Source: Acetobacter sp. UBA5411
Lineage (GTDB): Bacteria > Pseudomonadota > Alphaproteobacteria > Acetobacterales > Acetobacteraceae
Direction: 5' to 3'
Assembly: GCF_002409645.1 (NCBI RefSeq)
Contig: NZ_DHNR01000014.1
Location: 6,860 to 18,998 of the forward strand
DNA length: 12,139 bases
Both the position numbers and the translations under genes were made by a program. Each line of letters starts with the position of its first letter. The first letter of the stretch is position 1. Shown here piece by piece: positions 7,483-12,139 of the stretch. Below the pieces are notes generated by a model, which made no database searches, was not told the origin of the DNA, and saw only the letters and a list, made by a program, of their open reading frames with translations.

Positions 7483-7687
7483 TGCAAAAACAGGCAGTCT
7501 GCTTCCTGTAACTCATTTTGATATTTCAGGAAGTCTGTCGATTTGATCCGCTCTGCCTCATTGCCAATACATCGTATATCCAGATGCTGCGCGACGAACA
7601 GGCCGCCGGTTTTTATAGGGGTAAAAAACGCTGTCCTGACATGCTGGTCATCCTGCACGTCACAACCGCTTCCCACCTCTTTCATCC

Positions 7688-7715
7688 TTGCTATTGCGAT
7701 CCATTCTTAATAATG
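7688..7715 (+). promoter_or_regulatory. Weak candidate promoter/operator for the sigma-factor gene
   Basis: TTGCTA (7688-7693) and AATAAT (7709-7714) resemble -35 and -10 boxes, with a short 15-base spacer. The -10 region lies in CATTCTTAATAATG (7702-7715), a near-perfect palindrome with one mismatched pair, which could be a regulator site. Iron control of FecI-type sigma genes is the family norm; the site itself is weak. Confidence 0.25.
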
Positions 7716-7720
7716 TTCGC

Positions 7721-7734
7721 CATGCTTCGGCATG
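7721..7734 (+). other. UUCG-loop hairpin before the sigma-factor gene
   Basis: CATGC-TTCG-GCATG forms a perfect five-pair stem closed on a TTCG tetraloop, 31 bases before the GTG start. In the transcript this would be a stable leader hairpin. No T-run follows, so it is not an ordinary terminator. Confidence 0.4.
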
Positions 7735-7765
7735 TCAGATTCTGTGAACGCTGGAACGGAATGCA

Positions 7766-8302
7766 GTGGCAAGCGACGAAACAATTCTTTCAGTCTATCT
7801 GGACAACAGGCTTCGTTTCCTGAACCTCGCCACCAGAATTGTCGGCTCCCGTACAAAAGCCGAAGACATCGTGCAGGATGCTTTCGTCAATGTATCGCAG
7901 GCGGTCAGTAGCGGCACGACCGTCATCAGCCCCCTGCCCTATTTCATACAAATCGTGCGACGGCTTTCTCTGGATCATATGCGTTCAGGTAAGGTAAGAT
8001 TTGAAGAAACATATACCGAACAGGTTCTCGCAGCACTCTCGGTAGACTATCGAACACCTGAAGATTCCTCCCTCTCCCGGTCGCAACTCGCCATCGTTGC
8101 TTCTGTTCTGGACACTTTGCCAAAACGGACACGCCTTGCTTTCGAAATGCAGAGATTTGGCGGCTATAAGCTGCGTGAAATCGCTGAGGTTCTCGACATC
8201 TCCATAGGACGAGCCGCACAATTGATCGCGGATGCGTTCAGGGAATGTAAATACGCTCTGGACGAGGAGAAATACCGGACGAAAAAAGACCCTCTTCCTT
8301 GA
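7766..8302 (+). CDS. FecI-type ECF RNA polymerase sigma factor
   Basis: This 178-residue protein has the two-domain ECF sigma layout. Region 2 covers about 10-78: FLNLATRIVGSRTKAEDIVQ and DAFVNV form the core-binding and -10 recognition helices, followed by LPYFIQIVRRLSLDHMRS, as in FecI-group sigmas. A linker leads to region 4 (about 105-165) with VLDTLPKRTRLAFEMQRFGG and the helix-turn-helix KLREIAEVLDISIGRAAQLI. In known FecI systems the sigma factor is released by FecR when the receptor binds its ferri-siderophore, and then transcribes the receptor gene. The fecR and fecA-like genes downstream fit this. The start is GTG at 7766, with GGAACGGA five bases upstream; there is no nearby in-frame ATG. 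A gap of 79 bases separates it from the FecR gene. Confidence 0.9.
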   Translation: MASDETILSVYLDNRLRFLNLATRIVGSRTKAEDIVQDAFVNVSQAVSSGTTVISPLPYFIQIVRRLSLDHMRSGKVRFEETYTEQVLAALSVDYRTPEDSSLSRSQLAIVASVLDTLPKRTRLAFEMQRFGGYKLREIAEVLDISIGRAAQLIADAFRECKYALDEEKYRTKKDPLP

Positions 8303-8381
8303 AAACAGGATATTTCATTCGTCTCATTATAAGGCACGCTATCAGAATATGGCGTAAGCTCATTTTTTCCATGGGGATTCC

Positions 8382-9365
8382 ATGAACGCCTCCTCGACCG
8401 AAGATGATTCACAGGCAGTCTCGGAGGCTACCGAATTTCTGGTTCTGCTTCTGGACGACCCGGAGAATACGTCGCTGCATGCGAAAATTCAGCGGTGGAG
8501 AAAAGCTGATGCCACACACGATGCGGCCTGGCGAAGCATGGTTGATATCTGGCATCTGACAGGAGATATCGGGCCTGTTCTCCTACCGCTCGAAAGAGCT
8601 TCCATCAGTCAGCCGAAAAATCCTGTTTTCAGACGTCGACGCATCCTCGCTTTTGCTGGTGCCATATGTGCATGCGGGTTCACCTTTCTGTTCAGAAACG
8701 ATATCCGTCTTTCTGTTCTCTCTGATTATCAGACAGGTGCAGCCGAAAACCGAATGGTCCAGTTACCTGACGGCAGCACCGCGACATTGGGAGCGCGTTC
8801 CGCCATCGCCGTTCATTATGACACCCACCAACGGCAGGTGAGTGTTCTGGCAGGCGAGGTGTTTTTTAATGTTCGCCATGACAGCGCTCATCCTTTTGTC
8901 GTTCTGGCTGGCAAGATGACGGCTCGTGACATCGGCACACGTTTCGATGTCAACAAAAGCGACGACCGGATCGACGTGGCCGTCAATGAAGGTCGTATTG
9001 GCCTCAACTATGGCATTCAGGGCACGACCAACGAACGGCAGATGCTCGCAGGAGATCTCGTTTCGATCAACGTCCGGTCAGGGACAGTCACGCAGTTTCA
9101 TGTGAATCCGTCCGAAGTCGGTTCCTGGAAGGAAAAACGCCTGACAGTCAGCGATGCAACCGTTCATTCAGTGGTGGAAACACTGCGGCGCTATTATCCG
9201 GGCTTTATTGTTACCTATGGAAAGGGCCTTGATACGATCCATGTCGCCGGATCGTATGATCTTACAGACATACCGGGCGCCCTGAAAGCGGTCGCAGCTC
9301 CTGCCCATGTTTCGGTCAGAGAGATAGGCTCTCGTTTTCTGCTGATCAGCACGAAATCATCCTGA
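8382..9365 (+). CDS. FecR-family transmembrane sigma regulator
   Basis: FecR proteins relay the receptor's signal across the inner membrane and control the paired ECF sigma factor. The 327-residue product has an N-terminal cytoplasmic FecR_N-like region (about 13-62; FLVLLLDD, IQRWRKAD, AAWRSMVDIWHLTG). A basic cluster RRRR at 84-87 precedes one membrane helix (about 88-104). The periplasmic FecR domain follows (about 118-212; RMVQLPDGSTATLGARSAI, VSVLAGEVFFNVRHD, PFVVLAGKMTARDIGTRFDV, VAVNEGRIGL). The C-terminal part (about 247-325; LTVSDATVHSVVETLRRYYP, DIPGALKAV) has the STN-interacting DUF4974-like character. TGGGGA lies about five bases before the ATG. Nothing appears truncated. It lies between its sigma factor and receptor, the usual order. 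Confidence 0.9.
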   Translation: MNASSTEDDSQAVSEATEFLVLLLDDPENTSLHAKIQRWRKADATHDAAWRSMVDIWHLTGDIGPVLLPLERASISQPKNPVFRRRRILAFAGAICACGFTFLFRNDIRLSVLSDYQTGAAENRMVQLPDGSTATLGARSAIAVHYDTHQRQVSVLAGEVFFNVRHDSAHPFVVLAGKMTARDIGTRFDVNKSDDRIDVAVNEGRIGLNYGIQGTTNERQMLAGDLVSINVRSGTVTQFHVNPSEVGSWKEKRLTVSDATVHSVVETLRRYYPGFIVTYGKGLDTIHVAGSYDLTDIPGALKAVAAPAHVSVREIGSRFLLISTKSS

Positions 9366-9370
9366 TCAGC
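9341..9370 (+). repeat. Nine-pair inverted repeat across the fecR-like stop codon
   Basis: GCTGATCAG (9341-9349) and CTGATCAGC (9362-9370) are perfect reverse complements with a 12-base loop. Each arm also holds the self-palindrome CTGATCAG. The right arm contains the TGA stop. There is no T-run after it, so a simple intrinsic terminator is unlikely; it may stabilise the 3' end or damp read-through into the receptor gene. Confidence 0.55.
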
Positions 9371-9417
9371 TCCAGCGATAGTCCTCTTTCAAAACACGTC
9401 TTTTCTAACCACACCAC

Positions 9418-9446
9418 ATCACAATTTTTCTCTTTTCCCCTATAAA
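9418..9446 (+). promoter_or_regulatory. Candidate promoter of the receptor gene
   Basis: ATCACA (9418-9423, four of six matches to TTGACA) and TATAAA (9441-9446, five of six to TATAAT) are 17 bases apart, the preferred spacing. Transcription would start near 9453, just ahead of the Fur-box-like repeat. A FecI-type sigma promoter could also exist here, but I cannot identify one with confidence. Confidence 0.35.
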
Positions 9447-9469
9447 AAGACGGCCTCCATTCTTCTCAT

Positions 9470-9488
9470 AATTATGCGAATGATAATT
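9470..9488 (+). promoter_or_regulatory. Fur-box-like 19-base operator
   Basis: AATTAT-GCGAATG-ATAATT is a perfect six-base inverted repeat and matches the 19-base E. coli Fur consensus at 12 positions when aligned by hand. It lies 46 bases before the receptor start and just after the predicted transcription start, where bound Fur would block expression in iron-rich conditions. Whether this organism's Fur uses that consensus is not known from the sequence. Confidence 0.5.
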
Positions 9489-9534
9489 GATCGCATATCT
9501 GTGTGGTATTCGGGAAGAAGAGGCGACTTTAAGG

Positions 9535-12068
9535 ATGGCAGCCAACAGGCAGACGGCTCCGCGCGCTGCGCAGCGTTTTCGGCATTACCTGATGATCGGC
9601 ATTACGGAAATCGCTCTGCTGCATGGCGTTCCAGCTTTGGCGGCATCGTCTGACCCGTCACAACAGGACCGCGAGGTCAAAAGCTTCCATATTCCCGGAC
9701 AATCGCTCGCCAGCGCGCTATCGGCCTTTGCCCAGCAATCGGGACAGCAGATATCCTACGATCCCGCCATAACGACAGGCATCTCGACAAAAGGTGTTTC
9801 GGGTACATTGACGCCAGAAGCAGCCCTTTCCACTCTCCTGAACGGAACATCCGTTCAGTTCCGCAGACTGAATGCGCGTACACTCATTCTGGAGCGCAAA
9901 AACTCATCATCAATCACACTTGGTCCTGTCCGCGTGGGAGGAGCAGTCACCCGTCAGGACCCGACAGGTCCCGGCGTTGGTTATTTTGCCGAAAGTACCA
10001 TGGCTGGAACAAAAACGGATACCCCACTCATCGAAATTCCCAATTCGATTTATGTGGTGACCAAGCAGCAGATGGTCGATCAGCAGGCCCAGAATGTTGC
10101 TCAGGCATTACGATACAGTGCAGGCGTTTATTCTGAAGCTCAGGGTACAAATCTGACCGGTGCAGCCTATAGCGGTGAAAACGGCATAGGCAGCGTGGTT
10201 TCGTGACAACGCAGTTTGTCGATGGACTGCAATCCAGTTCCTATACAGCCGCAGAAACCGCTTTTCTGGATCGGATTGAAGTCGTGAATGGCCCGGCATC
10301 CGTCACATATGGACAGACCGCTCCGGGTGGTCTTATCGGGATGGATTTGAAAAAACCCACCGCAACGCCACTGCGGCAGGCCACAGTCGGCTTCGGAAAC
10401 TGGGGACGATACGAAGCAACCATTGATGTCAGCGACAAGATTACCAAAAGCGGCAACCTGCGTTATCGCGTAGCGGCCATTGGTGTGACTCAAGGAACGC
10501 AGACACAGTATGTCGATTATAAGCGCGTCGGTGTTCTGCCGTCCCTGACATGGGATATTGATCACAAAACATCATTGAGCGTTCTGGGGAGTTATATCTA
10601 CACCCCGGATAGCGGTGCCAATACGGTTGTCTACCCTCTTGTCGGATCACTTCTTCGCGGCCCTTACGGAAGGATTTCCCGCAGCGTATTTCTTGGCATG
10701 CCTAGGTGGAACACGAACAAGACAACGTCATCCATGTTCGAATATCAGTTCCATCACAAGTTCAATAATTTTCTGGATTTTCAGCAGGTGTTCCGATGGG
10801 AAGCATCTGACTGGGATCTCCAGAATTCCTATTTCAACGAGCAGGTTTCCGCCAGCGAGGTCAGACGAAGAGCATGGGAGGTACAGGGATATAATCGGAC
10901 CGTTGCGCTTGATACCCGTCTAACGGGACGTGTCGTAACAAGACCGCTTCACCATACCTGGATTGTCGGGTCTGATTTTCGTCAGATTGAATCAAAGACC
11001 GCCAACATGTTTGGCGAATTTGACACGCTTAACCTGTTTTCTCCTGATTACAATTTCGTGCCCTGCATAGCCAATCCTTACACATGCGGCTCTACGGGTT
11101 ATCTCACTCATACCTCCTATTTTCAGGAAGGTGTCTATTTTCAGGATCAGATCAAATGGCGCGGACTGTCTGTTATTCTGGGTGGTCGACAGGACTGGTT
11201 CAATACGACAACCCGTAGCGGGTCCCGGCAATACAATTCGGATGGCACCTCGACTATTACAAGCGGATCACCAAGCGAGCGCCCACAATCGGCGTTTACC
11301 TGGCGTGCCGGCCTTGTCTATAAGTTCGACTTTGGCCTTGCTCCATACTTCAGCTACAGCACTTCATTTGTCCCTCAAACAACAAGTGACTGGCGCGGAA
11401 AACCGTTTTCACCACTCACAGGAAAACAATTCGAAGTTGGTCTGAAATACCAGATTCCAAAAACCGAGGTTTTTCTAACGGCGGCAGCCTTTCATCTTAA
11501 TGAAGATCATTATCTTGTCGGAGACAACGAACATCCGAACTTCAGTGCCGATGCTGGTCGGGTCGCAGCCAAAGGGGTCGAACTTTCAGCAAACGCCAAT
11601 ATAACAAAGGATCTGCATCTTACGGCGTCCTATACCTATACGGATATTCGGTATGCAAAAAACAACCTGACGACTTCCAAAATCGATCTGGTTACTCTGA
11701 GTGAGACGGAGCTTGTCGCGGAACAGGGAAAATATGTGCAGAATGTCCCCCGCAACATGATGTCGGCATTTATCGATTACACCCTGCCTCGTTCCATATT
11801 TCATGGATTGGGCGTCGACTGGGGTATTCACTATATAGGCTTTACCTATCCCGATGCCGCCAACTCTTACAAAGTCCCAGCCTACGTGCTTTTTGATATC
11901 GGCGCACATTATGATTTTTCGGAACTCTCTCCGAAACTCCATGGTTTAAAGGCTCAGTTGGCAATTTCTAATCTGACAAACAAATATTATGTTACCGGGT
12001 GTTCTTCGGATCAGTGCTATGTGGGGCAGGCCCGTCGTTTTTACGGGAACATCTCCTATAACTGGTGA
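9535..12068 (+). pseudogene. FecA-type TonB-dependent siderophore receptor, frameshifted
   Basis: Together the two frames encode a complete outer-membrane receptor of about 844 residues. The first frame (9535-10206, 223 residues) has a signal peptide ending near VPALA (about residue 36), an STN signalling domain (about 48-117; FHIPGQSLASALSAFAQQSG), a TonB-box-like ITLGPVRVGG, and the first part of the plug (EIPNSIYVVTKQQM, NVAQALRYSAGVYS). The second frame (10203-12068) resumes exactly with the conserved RGF...QFVDGL plug segment, then DRIEVVNGPASVTYG and the full beta-barrel, ending in an aromatic residue (ISYNW). The STN domain implies signalling to the adjacent FecR/FecI pair. ATG at 9535 is chosen over the in-frame TTG at 9487 because a GAAGAAGAGG ribosome site and the signal peptide fit it. 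The split makes a working receptor unlikely unless the shift is a sequencing error or is bypassed. Confidence 0.88.
10179..10206 (+). other. Frameshift junction in the receptor plug
   Basis: The first frame ends at TGA 10204-10206. The second frame's last upstream stop is at 10176-10178, so the shift lies between 10179 and 10203. The best join is ...GENGIGS then RGFVTTQFVDG, reading ag|cgt near 10192-10194, which means one base is missing (or two are extra). There is no canonical X-XXY-YYZ slippery heptamer here. GTG at 10203 overlaps the TGA as GTGA. Confidence 0.8.
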
Positions 12069-12139
12069 TGTTTTTTAAATCTGGACCAGTGGCAAACCAT
12101 GCTCTACCAAAAGTAATTAGGCTCAGGACCCATTGATAT
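12069..12139 (+). other. Downstream flank, no gene seen
   Basis: A T-run (12070-12076) follows the receptor stop without a clear hairpin. The last 20 bases (GGCTCAGGACCC at 12120-12131) have the look of an insertion-sequence end, but no matching inverted end or transposase is in the window. Confidence 0.25.

Larger units (their letters stand above)
7483..7765 (+). other. Intergenic region with repeats and hairpins, no convincing gene
   Basis: This 283-base spacer ends the RND block. It starts with ACAGGCAG-TCTG-CTTCCTGT (7490-7509, one mismatch), whose right arm can instead pair perfectly with CAGGAAG at 7527-7533. A near direct repeat, CAGG(c/a)AGTCTG, occurs at 7491 and 7527. The distal part carries a promoter-like AT-rich stretch and a stable UUCG hairpin. 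Short open frames on both strands show no ribosome site or recognisable family. Confidence 0.5.

Noticed and set aside
7443..7685. Minus-strand 80-codon frame in the 7483-7765 spacer with a KTGG motif faintly like a sulfotransferase start
   Set aside because: It overlaps the RND 3' end, lacks a convincing ribosome site and is too short for the family; one four-residue motif is not enough.
7518..7823. Plus-strand 101-codon frame overlapping the sigma-factor start
   Set aside because: No ribosome site or family resemblance, and it runs into the clearly coding sigma gene in another frame.
10195..10206. Programmed -1 ribosomal frameshift as the explanation for the split receptor
   Set aside because: No canonical slippery heptamer or obvious downstream pseudoknot, and receptors of this family are not known to use one.

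Overview
The window looks like chromosomal DNA from a GC-rich alphaproteobacterium. The protein style and gene order suggest the acetic acid bacteria (Acetobacteraceae, near Komagataeibacter, Gluconacetobacter or Acetobacter), but this is a judgement from reading and not a database match. All supported genes are on the + strand, and the theme is iron acquisition through TonB-dependent transport.

Left block (1-4160) reads as one compact operon with overlapping or nearly touching genes: a PepSY-type inner-membrane protein whose 5' end lies outside the window, a small two-helix membrane protein, ExbB, ExbD, TonB, a second short TonB C-terminal-domain protein with a signal-like N terminus and no proline-rich linker, and a divergent Fur-superfamily regulator lacking the usual metal ligands. 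ExbB/ExbD/TonB carry proton-motive energy to outer-membrane receptors. The PepSY protein may reduce or process ferri-siderophore at the inner membrane.

Middle (4161-7482): a 94-base spacer holding three short inverted repeats, then a large RND-family inner-membrane pump that starts at TTG. It has the proton-relay Asp pair and Lys, and an unusual Ser/Ala/Thr/Gly-rich insertion of roughly 50 residues in its second periplasmic part. No membrane-fusion partner or outer-membrane channel gene is present in the window. A 283-base spacer (7483-7765) follows, with small hairpins but no convincing gene.

Right block (7766-12068) is a cell-surface signalling cassette: a FecI-type ECF sigma factor, a FecR-type transmembrane regulator, and a FecA-type TonB-dependent siderophore receptor with an N-terminal STN signalling domain. 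A promoter-like pair and a Fur-box-like inverted repeat precede the receptor. The receptor reading frame is broken by a single -1-type frameshift in the plug domain (between about 10179 and 10203), so as written it is a split gene or pseudogene, or the sequence has an error there. This block looks less GC-rich than the left part and may have a separate history. The last 71 bases hold no gene.

Most of the window consists of known families. The points most worth a second look are the frameshifted receptor behind an intact FecI/FecR pair, the tandem TonB plus stand-alone TonB C-terminal domain, the metal-ligand-poor Fur-like protein beside them, and the insertion in the solitary RND pump.
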